A DNA stretch of 64,000 nucleotides from Jaapia argillacea MUCL 33604 (lineage: Eukaryota; Basidiomycota; Agaricomycetes; Jaapiales; Jaapiaceae), in the NCBI GenBank assembly GCA_000697665.1, contig KL197750.1, positions 168,842-232,841 of the forward strand, given 5' to 3'. Below the pieces are notes generated by a model. It ran no database searches, was not told the DNA's origin, and was given only the letters and a program-made list of their open reading frames with translations. The position numbers were made by a program, and so were the translations under genes. Of the stretch, positions 1 through 10,120 are shown piece by piece. How positions within the stretch are numbered: the first letter of the stretch is position 1; every line of letters starts with the position of its first letter.

Positions 1-670
1 CGCTAAGGACAATGATATGAGCAATGAAGCTTTCGAGAGAAGATTAGGGGACATGCCGCAGAGAGCCCACACAGCAAACGAAGCCAGCAAGATGATTTGG
101 AACCAAAGCCGAACTGGAAGGGGAGGCAACTAATAAGCTGATGGCGCTGGTTTGACGAGATTTCTGTACTCACATCCCAAGTCCGGGAAGATTCGCTCGT
201 GCTCTAAAAGTACTTCATTGACAGCAAGCCGGTACACATCCCAATTGGGCTTGCGAGGTGTCCAATCCGTATCGAAAAGCCACTTCAGGCGCGATGAAGA
301 GTCCTGTTCCCACCACCCAGCCACCATAATGCTCCAGTAGAGTAAGCTTCAGCCAATGCGTTGAGGATGAGACACGAGCTACTCACAAAAGAGAGAGAGA
401 AATGCCAGATATCCAATCCAACGTGGTGGCGGTGACCTGTGCATTCTTGTATGCTGCTATTGCTTTGGGGACTCCAAAGGCAAGAAGAGAGATGGCAGAA
501 ACGAGGCGGTAGCAAGACACTCGATAGCGTGGGCGTTTCCTGGCAAAGTCGAAACTGTGGGGAGTGGAGGGGAGTGGATTCGGATGGGAGCGTCGTACGC
601 AGACGATGGTTCTGATGGCATGCCTAAGGATTCGCCTTGGTGTTGAGTCGATGAGTTAACGGGGCGAGGG
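1..670 (-). pseudogene. Membrane protein gene, unit 1 copy, truncated
   Basis: This is the unit 1 copy of the membrane gene that is intact at 8339-9525. Exon 2 (327 to about 170, MVAGWWEQDSSSRLKWLFDT) and part of exon 3 (from about 112 to the window edge) are recognisable. Exon 1 survives only in its 3' half (about 390-670). Within it the reading frame shifts between the acidic/proline-rich part and the RVSCYRLVSAISLLAFG membrane segment. The first third of exon 1 and the promoter are gone: at about position 686 the sequence jumps straight into AKR upstream sequence. The 3' end lies outside the window, so completeness there is unknown. It is closer to unit 3 than to unit 2. Confidence 0.75.
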
Positions 671-964
671 TGACAATTTGGTGGAACGGGCTGTCAGATC
701 TGGATTCTGTTTACACCACCAATGCGGACTTTCCTGGACTTTCCAACTCGACGCCATCGATCTCATCCACCCTCCTGAGTCCTCCAACCATCCACGTACT
801 GCTCGACCTCTGCGAAGAGGGAAACCAGTCCTCTTCCCGGAAATATTGCGACACCTGTATTATTGATGCTCAAATCTGTTTACAGTCATCGGCGACCTTG
901 TGTTACTCCCCACAGTTTTGGACACGCCTGATGGTGAACCAACCATAACACGTTCGTTGTCACC

Positions 965-2600
965 ATGTCAGACGTTCCGCAAACCCAAAAATGTCCTATG
1001 GTATGTTTCTTTCGTCGTATGCCTCACCATGGTATCATGTCTCTCAACCGACGTTTGCTTCGATCATCTAGCCCGCCTGCGTAAATCAGGCCTCAAATTT
1101 TCCATGATAATATTAGGGACAACGCAATACGGAAGCTCGCAATGGGCCGAACAGGTCCCCAGAGATGGAGATTAGATTGTCCAGCATATCAAAGCTGCGT
1201 ACGTCCCAGTTTTGGCGCCATTGCTGTCCTGTTCAAATATTCATGCTTCGATTTTGATGGATAGCGTTGAGCATAGGTAGGATGATGGTATTAATGCTTT
1301 CGACAATACCAATGTGATTCGTTGGTCGCGTTTAACTTGGGAGGATGTGGCGTTGGGGCTGATGACTTGGTTGGGTTGGGGTGATAGGTTTATTCCAATG
1401 GGATGCTGGAAGTTATGCTTTGGGGGGCGGGAGGGGGGGATTCGACGACTCTAGTTGCCGAGGGATCATATTGTCGTCATGACCAAGGTGTATACTCCTG
1501 TTCTCTTATGTTCATTCCCTCCCTCCCTCCCTCCCTCCCTCCCTCAGCCTACCTTACCATTTCCCTCCCCACTCGCATATATGCTCATCCAAATACCACG
1601 TACTTAGGGCTACCGAGTGGCTAGTACACCAGGCAGAAACGTAATGGCAGCTGCATCGCCTGACGAAGCCGGGATTGTTGACCAACAGAGGTGAAGTCGC
1701 AAGGCCCGTCTATCCCCCAAACCACACCGTAGATTCAAATGACGAAATCGAAAACATCGGGCAGCATATATTCGACTCCGTGAGACACAGTTTAGCTTCA
1801 GCTGGATTACATCGATGTATGTTCTCGTCATATCCTTGCGCCATCCTCCTGTTCATCTTCCTATCTCACTTAGGCCATTGATAATGACACCCCGATCGAA
1901 GAAACTGTCGGATCGCTGTCTCCCCCTTGGTCCAGTATCTATATCCTCTGAGGTGGTCGATGCTCGACGGGGCTCGCCTACTCAAAAGCTCCCCTCGACG
2001 TCGTACAAGTTGGCTATGCGAGGTATATCGGGATGACTTGCTTCTTCTTATCAATGTATGTTCACCCCATAAATTCGTTATCGATCTTGGTCTCATGGGT
2101 TGGCGCTCCGATAGTCCATGCTACACAAAGTACGTTTCGCTTTCATTTGCGCACGTTCGACTGTCTTTTGATTGTGTTGGTTAGATTATGCTATCAATAA
2201 CAGTAGAACCATCACCGGTTGTTATATCATGGGCGAGCGGGAGATGTTGCATGCTCTTAAGGTAAGTATCGTATTGTTCATAGCATCTCAACCGACCACC
2301 ATTCACCCCTCACTTATAATCTTTCAAGACGTTGCGCGTCGGCTCAATTCCCTGGTCCCCCCTATCTCCAGGTATCTTAACGGTCCACGAGCGGAACAAT
2401 TCAAACGAGGCGCGACGAACAAGCCAGTACCTCGATACACCATCCTTTCGGGTACTCTGAGATCGTCATTTGATGATTGTCTTTGAAGTTGTAGTGTGGT
2501 GGATTTTAGTGTAGACCGATGAGTGGTAGGGTGGGAAGAGATCGTGGTGAAGAAAGGGATTAGTATCGCTCAAGTTGCTGTCGTTTCCAGTTTAGCGAAA
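965..2600 (+). pseudogene. Aldo-keto reductase pseudogene, unit 1 (5' part of AKR-GMC chimera)
   Basis: This is a remnant of an AKR of the fungal aryl-alcohol-dehydrogenase-like type. Recognisable exon pieces are MSDVPQTQK at 965, KSGLKF..IILGTTQYGSS..WAEQV at about 1080-1170, DGINAFDNTN at about 1283, a motif like LPRDHIVVMTK near 1460-1490, and KGISIAQVAVVSSLAK at 2551-2600. Intron borders are still visible. The exon after the intron ending near 1278 opens with TAG where the family has Tyr, and other pieces are out of frame, so no full product is expected. The reading frame of the last piece runs directly into GMC sequence at 2601. Family assignment rests on these motifs and their order. 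Confidence 0.75.
1516..1545 (+). repeat. (CCCT)n microsatellite
   Basis: About seven uninterrupted CCCT repeats lie inside an intron of the unit 1 AKR remnant. The same place in unit 3 (about 10,660) has only two to three repeats and unit 2 (about 6,230) has essentially none, so the tract expanded after duplication. Confidence 0.85.
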
Positions 2601-3415
2601 GACCATCTTTTCTTCGGTCCAGTATATAAAGTCCTCAGCAACGTCACCACAGCCGAACAGTTCTTGACCAACGCTACCAAGTATGCTGATTATTTGAATC
2701 AGTGGACGACTGGGTCGGGTGAGATGGCTGGTGCGGTTTCGAGTATGAGTGCATGGGAGAGGTTGCCGGATGAGTTCTTGCAGAGCATCGGAGCCCAGGA
2801 GTTGATCGATCTGATGTCGGATTGGAATCATATTCAACTTGAGATGCTTGTACGTCTTTCGCCTTTCTGGTATGCATTGTGGCAGCACTAAATTATACAT
2901 ACTACTCTTGGGCGTATGGTGTCGTCCCAGGTAACACAGGAAACCTCGTCACCCCCGGAGTTGTGATCTCCTACCCAATCTCCCGCGGAAACGTCTCTAT
3001 CGTCTCCAACTCCACCACCGTCAAACCTATCGTCCAACCCAACTGGCTCGAATCCCCAATCGACCAACAAGTAGCCATCTACACCTTCAAACAAGTCCGT
3101 CAAATCATGTCTTCACCCATCATGTCATCCATCGTCATTAACGAAACCTACCCCGGCGCTAACGTTACCTCCGATGCCGGTATTCTCGCTGCTATTCAGG
3201 CGACTGGTCATCCTATCTATCAGGCGTCAGGGACGTGTGCGATGAAGGCACGAGCTGATGGAGGGGTTGTGGATCAGAATTTGGTAGTTTATGGGACGCA
3301 GAACTTGAGGGTTGCGGATGCTAGTATCTTCCCTATCATCCCGTCGGCGAATACGATGGCGCCGGCGTATATGGTGGGTGAGAAGGCGGCGGATCTGATC
3401 AAAGCTGATCAGTAA
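2601..3415 (+). pseudogene. GMC oxidoreductase C-terminal half, unit 1
   Basis: Two exons encode the substrate-binding half of an aryl-alcohol-oxidase-like GMC enzyme. The first (2601 to about 2848) runs from DHLFFGPVY to DWNHIQLEM. The second (about 2920-3415) holds [25 protein letters not shown] and the C-terminal [17 protein letters not shown]. It aligns almost residue for residue with the complete gene at 58627-60723. There is no FAD-binding N-terminal half, so it cannot be a working GMC enzyme alone. The intron keeps its GTACGT donor, but the acceptor that is TCTCAG in unit 2 has lost its AG here. The coding frame of the last exon is open for about 170 codons, which suggests recent origin. 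Confidence 0.85.
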
Positions 3416-3757
3416 ATTTGGACAATGGTTGCTCGATATTTATTACCTTCCTTTGCATTTTATCTACATACCCACATTCAATACTTTACATAGCAGCTTG
3501 TGTTCTCCTACAATCCAAATCCATCTCATTAGAACTGCGCTTGCGATGAGATACCCTCTCGGCGTTCTGCAGTGTATATTCGAAGTGACATCCTTCCCAC
3601 CCAATGACTGGCCAAGAATGGAGTGGCCACAAGGAGGGATCCAACCTGGCTACTAACCACCACACCCGGTTTATATTATTTACCACCCACCCTTTCGGGT
3701 TCATCACAAGGTGCAAACGTCCGATTTCCCATCCCTCGACAATGCTCTATGCTACTT
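3416..3757. other. Convergent 3' flank, unit 1/unit 2 boundary
   Basis: Non-coding sequence between the GMC stop and the 3' end of the unit 2 membrane gene. It begins with an A/T-rich stretch (TTTATTACCTTCC, TTTATCTACATACCC) that is nearly identical to 7988-8100 after the unit 2 GMC fragment, so the 3' untranslated region was duplicated along with the fragment. No other feature is seen. Confidence 0.6.
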
Positions 3758-4962
3758 CTACTTGTTGGATATGATAGGATTGGGATCAAGGCGGAAGGGG
3801 GAAAGACGCCGTAGTTTACTAGAGTATTTTACGAGGCTCCAAATCAGGATCATTATAACCGCGAAAGCACCTAAGAATAAAAATGAACCAAGAACGAGAA
3901 ACTTCAGGTACTCAACAAATCCTTTTGAATCGAATACCGCAACACGGCAAATCTGGATCAGCGGATAGACGAACAACAGGACCCCGCCGAGGCCGGCCAT
4001 CCACCCTCCAGGATATGCACAGACTGGCAAACACCAAATCACGGTGAGTCTCGCTCGTCAAACTGTTCGACAGGTTGAAATTTGCCTTACTAGACAGACA
4101 GAAGAAGACGATTACGGTGCTGCTGACTCTATCATACCACAAGAAAATATGCTCCAAACTCGAATGACTTTCACCCAACTTAGTCACCCACGAGTCTCGC
4201 GCTAAAGACATTGATATGAGTAATGAAGCTTTCGAGAAAAGATTAGGGGGCATACCGATGTAACCCCACACACCAAGCACAACCACGAAGATTTGGAGAG
4301 TAGTCCGTACTAGAAGGGGAGACGACTAATAAGCTGATGGCGCTGTTCTCATGAGTTTCCTATACTCACTTTCAAAGTTCGGGAAGGTTTTTTTCCACTC
4401 TGAAAGGACATTACTGGTAGCATCCCGATACACCTCCCAATTGGGCTTGCGAGGTGTCCAATCTGTATCAAAAAACCACCTCAGGCGCGATGGAGGGTCC
4501 TGTTCCCACCACCCAGCCACCATGATGCTCCACGAAAATACTTTTCAGTCAATGGGTTGAGGATGAGACGCGAGATACTCACAAGAGAGAGAGAGAAACA
4601 CCGGAGATCCAATCCAACGTAGTGGCGGTAACCTGTTCATTCTTGGACGCTGCGATTGCTTTGGGCACTCCAAAGCCAAGAAGAAAGATGGCAGAAACGA
4701 GGCGGTAGCAAGACACTCGATAGCGTGGGCGGGTGTTATCTTCTGGTGCAGTCGACACTGACGGAACTGGAGGCGAGTGGATTGGGGTCAGAGAGTCGTG
4801 GACAGAGGAAGGTTCCGACGGCATCCCTAGGGCTTCGGCTTCGTGTTGGGTGACTGGGATAATCGGGCGACGGTGACAACTTGGTGGATACGAGTGAACA
4901 GGGGCATCCTGGGAGGGAGAGGAAGGAAGGACATGGTGTGTCTGGTGTCTTTCCTCGGCCAT
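3758..4962 (-). CDS. Uncharacterised multi-pass membrane protein, unit 2 copy (intact)
   Basis: Four exons (4962-4583, 4527-4370, 4309-4091, 4023-3758) with GT-AG borders join in frame to a 340-residue protein. The start ATG gives MAEERHQTHH. Residues 1-85 are hydrophilic and Pro/Ser/His-rich, probably cytosolic. Several hydrophobic segments follow: YRLVSAIFLLGFGVPKAIA, the stretch LQIFVVVLGVWGYIG, STVIVFFCLSI, GLGGVLLFVYPLIQIC, and FLVLGSFLFLGAFAVIMILIW near the C terminus. A conserved GWWEQDPPSRLRWFFDTDWTP block sits between the first and second segments. I do not recognise the family and assign no function. It is transcribed away from the AKR remnant at 5684. The copy at 8339 has the same intron positions, so both look functional. 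Confidence 0.8.
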
Positions 4963-5683
4963 GGTGTTCAGGTGATTGTGGATAGGACGACACAGTTGGA
5001 ACAAGAACAGTGAATCGAACTCTTAAGAGGATAAGCACAGCGGTCCAGCAATTGCAGAAACGTGGGGGTTGTGCAAATGGTCTCCCAGATCCGTAAAAGC
5101 TATACATTGCTGGGGTATCAAAGTTCAACCATCACAGCACATCTCAGAGCAGCGGCCTGAGCCAGCATCTGCAAACTTGCCAGCAAGGTTAGATACTGTC
5201 AGTACGTGAAGTTCTGCAGAAAGACACTGTCGTCTGTGTTTACCACGTGGCATCGTCGCCGACTTCCCAACCACCCTTTGCGAGTCCTCCAGCGTCCACA
5301 TTCTGCTCGATCTCTGGGAAGAGGGAAACCAGTTCTCCTCGCGGATGATGATGAATTCTAGAGAACCGCTACGCACCAACTACGAGTACAGATGCGGAGC
5401 AGCTTATAAGTGGCTGCCGAGATACGTATAAAGGTGGGTGTCGTGGCTGGTTGAGCTAAGAGTAACGGGGCGTGTGGGGCATGTAAATCTACGGAGGATT
5501 GTCAGGTGGAGTCTAGATGAGATGAAGGTTGTCGGCGACATATGGTTCTCCTCGCGGAGATATTGTAACACCTGGATCGTTGAAGCTCAAACTCGTTTAC
5601 CGTCATCGACGACCTTCTGTTACTCCCCTACAGTTTTGGACACGTCGGATGGTGAGCTAACCATAGAACACGTTCATTGTCAT
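4963..5683. promoter_or_regulatory. Divergent intergenic region, unit 2
   Basis: About 720 bp separates the membrane gene start (4962, minus) from the AKR start (5684, plus). The equivalent region in unit 3 is 9526-10120. It presumably holds the promoter of the membrane gene. No TATA box or named operator can be fixed by eye. Confidence 0.4.
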
Positions 5684-7172
5684 CATGTCGGACGTTCCGC
5701 AAACCCAAAAAAGTTCTATGGTACGTTTCTTTCGTCGTATGCCCCACCCTGGTATCACGGCTCTCAACCGACGTTGGCTTCGATCATCTAGTCTGCCTAA
5801 GTAAATCAGGCCTCAGATTTTGCAAGATAATCTTAGGGACAACGCAATACAGAAGCTCGCGATGGGCCGAACAGGTCCCCAGAGATGGAGATGAGATTGT
5901 CCAGCATATCAAAGTTGCGTACGTCCCATTTTTCGCTCCATTGCTGTCCTGTTCAAATACTCATGCTTCGGTTGTGACGGATAGCGTTGGGCACAGGTAG
6001 GATGCTGGTATTAACGCTTTCGGCAATGCCACTGCGACTAACCGGCAGCGTTTAACCTGGGAGGAGGTGGCGTTGAGGCTGATGGCTTGGTTGGGTCGGA
6101 GTGATAGGGTTATTCAAATGGGATGCCGGGAGTTATGCTTTGGAGTGCGATTCAACGACTCCAGTTGCCGCGAGATCATATTGTCGTCATGACCAAGGTA
6201 TGTACCTCTGTTCTCGCATATTCTTCCCTCCCCATTCATCCTATCTTACCATTTCCCTCCCCACTCGCATATATGCTCATCCAAATATCACATTGTCAGG
6301 TTCACCGTCCGGTGGCTAGTACACCAGGCAAGAACGTAATAGCAGCTTTATACATCGCCTAACGAAGCCGGATTGTCAACCAACATGGCTGAAGTGGCAA
6401 GGTCCGTCTGTTCCTCAAACCACACTGTAGATCCAAGCGACGAAATCGAAATATCGGGTAGCATATATTCGACTCCATGAAACACACTTTAGCTTCAGCT
6501 GGATTACATCGATTCGTTCCGATGTATGTTCTCGTCATACCCTCCTGTTCATCTTCCCATCTCACTTAGGCCATCGATTTGATAATGACGCCCCGATCGA
6601 AGAAAGTATGAGTTCGCTGTCTGCTCCTAGGTCTAGTGTCCATATACTCTGAGGCGGTCGAAGGTCGACGGGCTCGTCTACTCATGAAAGCTCTCTTTGA
6701 CGTCGTACAAGTTGGCTGTGTGAGGCATATCGGGACGACTTGTCTGTCCTTATCGATGTACGTTCCCCCCGTAAACTTGTTATCCATCTTGGCCTCACGG
6801 TTTGGTGCTGGGATAGTCTAAGACCGTGCTACGCAAAGTACGTTTCGCTTTCATCTGCGCGCGTTCGACTGTCTTTTGATTGTGTCGGTTAGATTATGCT
6901 ATCAATAACAACCTAACGCCTTCATCTCGATGGAGAACCATCACCGGTTGTTATATCATGGGGGCGAGCGGGAGATGTTGTATGCTCCTCAAGGTAAGTA
7001 TTGTGTTGTTCATAGCATCTCAACCGCCCACCTTCCACCCCTCACTTATAATCTTTCAAGACGTTCGGCGTCGACTCAATCCCATAGTCCCCCCTAGCCC
7101 GAGGTCTCTTAACCCGTCCACTAGCCAAACAAACCAAACGAGGCGCGCCGGACAAGCCAGTATCTCGCGAAA
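5684..7172 (+). pseudogene. Aldo-keto reductase pseudogene, unit 2
   Basis: Same AKR remnant as in units 1 and 3. Visible pieces are MSDVPQTQK (5684), LSKSGLRF..IILGTTQYRSS (about 5802), DAGINAFGNA (about 6003), LQLPRDHIVVMTK (about 6160-6200) and a late exon YAINNNLTP near 6895. The exon after the intron ending near 5998 opens with the same TAG seen in units 1 and 3. Near 7170 the AKR sequence is cut short: the segment that carries SIAQVAV in unit 1 is deleted and the text goes straight into GMC sequence. This copy is the most diverged of units 1-3. Confidence 0.75.
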
Positions 7173-7987
7173 GACCATCTTTTCTTCGGTCCCGTAAACG
7201 AAGTCCTCAGCAACATCACCGCAGCTGAACAGCTCTTGACCAGCGCTAGCAAGTATGCTGATTATTTGAATCAGTGGACTTCTGGGTCGGGTGAGATGGC
7301 TGGTGCCGTTTCGAGTATGAGTGCATGGGAGAGGTTGCCGGATGAGTTCTTGCAGAGTATCGGAGCCCAGGAGTTGATCGATCTGAGGTCTGATTGGAAT
7401 CATATTCAACTTGAGATGCTCGTACGTCTTTCGCCTTTCTGGTATGCATTGTAGCGGCACTAAATCATATCCACTTCTCTCAGGCATATGGTGTCGTCCC
7501 AGGTAACACAGGAAACCTCGTCACCCCCAGAAGTGTGATCTCCTACCCGATCTCCCGCGGAAACGTCTCCATGGTCTCCAACTCCACAACCGTCAAACCT
7601 ATCGTCCAACCCAACTGGCTCGAATCCCCAATCGACCAACAAGTCGCCATCTACACTTTCAAACAAGTCCGTCAAATCATGTCTTCACCCATCATGTCAT
7701 CCATCGTCATCAACGAAGCCTACCCTGGTCCCAACGTTACCTCCGATGCCGATATCCTCGCTGCTATCCAGGCGACTGGTCATCCCATTTATCAGGCTTC
7801 GGGAACGTGTGCGATGAAGGCAAGAGCTGATGGAGGTGTTGTGGATGAGAATTTGGTGGTTTATGGGACGGAGAACTTGAGGGTTGCGGATGCTAGTATC
7901 TTCCCTATCATCCCGTCTGCGAATATGATGGCGCCGGCGTATATGGTGGGTGAGAAGGCGGCGGATCTGATCAAAGCTGATCAGTAG
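7173..7987 (+). pseudogene. GMC oxidoreductase C-terminal half, unit 2
   Basis: Second copy of the C-terminal GMC fragment. Exon A (7173 to about 7420) holds DHLFFGPV, KYADYLNQW and SIGAQELIDL. Exon B (about 7485-7987) starts after a good TCTCAG acceptor with [11 protein letters not shown] and ends in AEKAADLI-like sequence ([12 protein letters not shown]). Both exons are open and the intron has both splice signals, unlike unit 1. It still lacks the FAD domain, and the upstream AKR frame is disrupted, so a functional product is unlikely. Its 3' flank matches that of unit 1. Confidence 0.85.
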
Positions 7988-8338
7988 CTTTGGACAATGG
8001 TTGCTCGATATTTATTACCTTCCTTTGCATTTTATCTACATACCCACATTCGATACTTTACATAGCAGCTTGGGTTCTCCTACAATCCAAATCCATCTCA
8101 TTAGCACATATTTGCTTCAGGATATTTAGGCGACACTGTGCTTGAGATGACATATCCCTCGATGTTCTGCAGTGTATTTTTGAAGCGACAGCCTTCCCAC
8201 CCAATGACTGGCCAAGAATGGAGTGGTACAAGGCTAACCACCAAACTCGTTGTATATTATCTACCACCCACGCCTTCAAGTTCATCGCAAGATTCAAACG
8301 TCCAGTTTCCCATCCCTCGACGATGCTCTATGCTACTT
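7988..8338. other. Convergent 3' flank, unit 2/unit 3 boundary
   Basis: Non-coding. The first half repeats 3416-3530 closely and the second half repeats the stretch before the unit 2 membrane gene end. A short extra segment near 8101-8140 is missing from unit 1. No gene is seen. Confidence 0.55.
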
Positions 8339-9525
8339 CTACTTGTTGGATACGATACGATGTGGAAGGGGGAAAAGACCCCGTCTAGAGTATTTTACGA
8401 GGCTCCAAATCAGGAACAGCGGAACCGCGGAAGCACCTAATAGCAAAAAATACCTAGGAGCGACAATCTTCAGGAACTCAACAAACGGTACTGCATCGAT
8501 TACCGCAGCATAGCAAATCAGGATCAATAAATGGACGAATGACAGGACCGCCGAGAGGATGGATAGCCACACTGCAGGATATGTGCAGCCTGGCACACGC
8601 AAAATCACGGTGAGTCTCGCTGGTCAAAGTGTCCGATAGGTTGAAAATTGCCTTACAGCACAGACAGAGGAAGGCGATTACGGTGGTGCTGACCCTATTA
8701 TACCACAAGACGATGGTCCCAAAACTTGGATTACTTTCACCCAACTCAGTCATCCACGCTTCTCGCGCTAAGGACAATGATATGAGCAATGAAGTTTTCG
8801 AGAGAAGATTAGGGGACATGCCGCGGTGAGCCCACAAAGCAAGCGCGGTCACGGAGACGATTTGGAGCCCAAGCCGAACTGGAAGGGGAGGCAACCAATA
8901 AGCTGATGGCGTTGGTTTGACGAGATTTCTGTACTCACCTCCCAAGCCCGGGAAGATTCGCCCGTGCTCTAAAAGTACTTCATTGAGGGCAAGCCGGTAC
9001 ACATCCCAATTGGGCTTGCGAGGTGTCCAATCCGTATCGAAAAACCACTTCAGGCGCGATGGAGGGTCCTGTTCCCACCACCCAGCCACCATAAGGCTTC
9101 ACGAAAATACTTTTCAGTCAATGGATTGAGGATGAGACGTGAGATACTCACATAAGAGAGATAGAAATGCCAGAGATCCAATCCAAGGCGGTGACCTGTT
9201 CATTCTTGGACGCTGCGATTGCCTTGGGCACTCCAAAGCCAAGAAGAAAGATGGCAGAAACGAGGCGGTAGCAAGACACTCGATAGCGTGGGCGGGTGCT
9301 ATCTTCTGGTGAAGTCGACACCGACGGAACTGGAGGTGAGTGGATTGGGGTCAGAGAGTCGTGGACAGAGGAAGGTTCCGAGGGCATCCCTAGAACTTCG
9401 GCTTCGTGTTGAGTGACTGAGATAATCGGGCGACGGTGACAACTTAGTGGATACGAGTGAACAGGGGCATCCTGGGAGGGAGAGGAAGGAAGGACATGGT
9501 GTGTCTGGTGTCTTTCCTCGGCCAT
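8339..9525 (-). CDS. Uncharacterised multi-pass membrane protein, unit 3 copy (intact)
   Basis: Four exons (9525-9152, 9096-8939, 8878-8657, 8589-8339) join in frame to 334 residues, with phases 2, 1 and 1 at the three introns, as in the unit 2 copy. The N-terminal 85 residues are hydrophilic and rich in Pro, Ser and His. Hydrophobic segments include YRLVSAIFLLGFGVPKAIA, VRLGLQIVSVTALALWA, TVIAFLCLCC, ILSAVLSFVHLLILIC and YFLLLGASAVPLFLIW. The block GWWEQDPPSRLKWFFDTDWT is nearly unchanged between copies, while the C-terminal third differs more. Family and function are not recognised. Conservation of frame and splice sites in two copies, next to decayed AKR copies, suggests that it is under selection. 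Confidence 0.8.
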
Positions 9526-9659
9526 GGTGTTCAGATGATTGTGGAAAGGACGACACAGTTGGAACAAGACAGTGAATCGAACCCTTAAGAGGATAAGCAC
9601 AGCAGTCCAGCAATTACAGAAACTTGGGGGGTTTATGCAAACGGTTTAACAGATCCGCA

Positions 9660-9836
9660 AAAGACTTGAAGTTTGGGGTGGCTTAATCGGCTGCTTTCAG
9701 AGCTCTACATGACTCTGAACTTGAAGTAAAACCACAAGAAACTTCAAAATTTCGTGTTCCTTGGACTTCAAGTTATAGCCTGGCTTGTATGTCTTGTCGA
9801 AATTTCAAGAATAAATAAAACATTCCAGGACACTGC
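9660..9836. repeat. Insertion specific to unit 3, with inverted short motifs
   Basis: About 180 bp here has no counterpart in the matching part of unit 2 (about 5,100). It is A/T-rich and contains ACTTGAAGT twice and its inverse ACTTCAAGT once, plus CTTCAAAATTTCG paired with CGAAATTTCAAG. This resembles a small hairpin-forming or MITE-like insert. No clear target-site duplication was found by eye. Confidence 0.35.
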
Positions 9837-10120
9837 TGCCGAAAGACGCTGTCAGATTCTGTTTTCACCACGTGGCATCATCGCGGACTTTCCAACTCGA
9901 CACCATCAATCCCATCCACCCGCCTGAGTGAGTCCTCCAACCATCCGCGTACTGCTCGATCTCTGGGAAGAGGAAAACCAGTCCTCGTCGCGGAGATATT
10001 GCGACACTTGTATTATTGAAGCTCAAACTTGCTTACCCTTCTCAGCGACCTTGTGCTACTCCCCCACAGTTTTGGACACGTTTGATGGTGAACTAACCAT
10101 AACACACATCCATTGTCATC

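Larger units (their letters stand above)
1..9525. repeat. Tandem segmental array, three units of about 4.2-4.7 kb
   Basis: The same block occurs three times in the same orientation: a minus-strand membrane gene followed by a plus-strand AKR. The membrane exon-2 start motif MVAGWWEQ lies at 327, 4523 and 9092 (minus). The AKR start MSDVPQ lies at 965, 5684 and 10121 (plus). GMC ends lie at 3415 and 7987. Spacing therefore varies from 4.2 to 4.7 kb because of indels. The coordinates given cover the membrane copies; the AKR of unit 3 continues to 12034, and a fourth, AKR-only copy lies at 13795-15740. The left edge of the window cuts through unit 1. Repeat identity is high by eye (long near-identical stretches between units 1 and 3), but I have not computed it. 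Confidence 0.9.

Noticed and set aside
8478-9092. A single 204-codon membrane protein frame with read-through introns
   Set aside because: Spliced exons give a longer, consistent product in two copies; the read-through frame would add residues from GT-AG introns and end in unrelated sequence.
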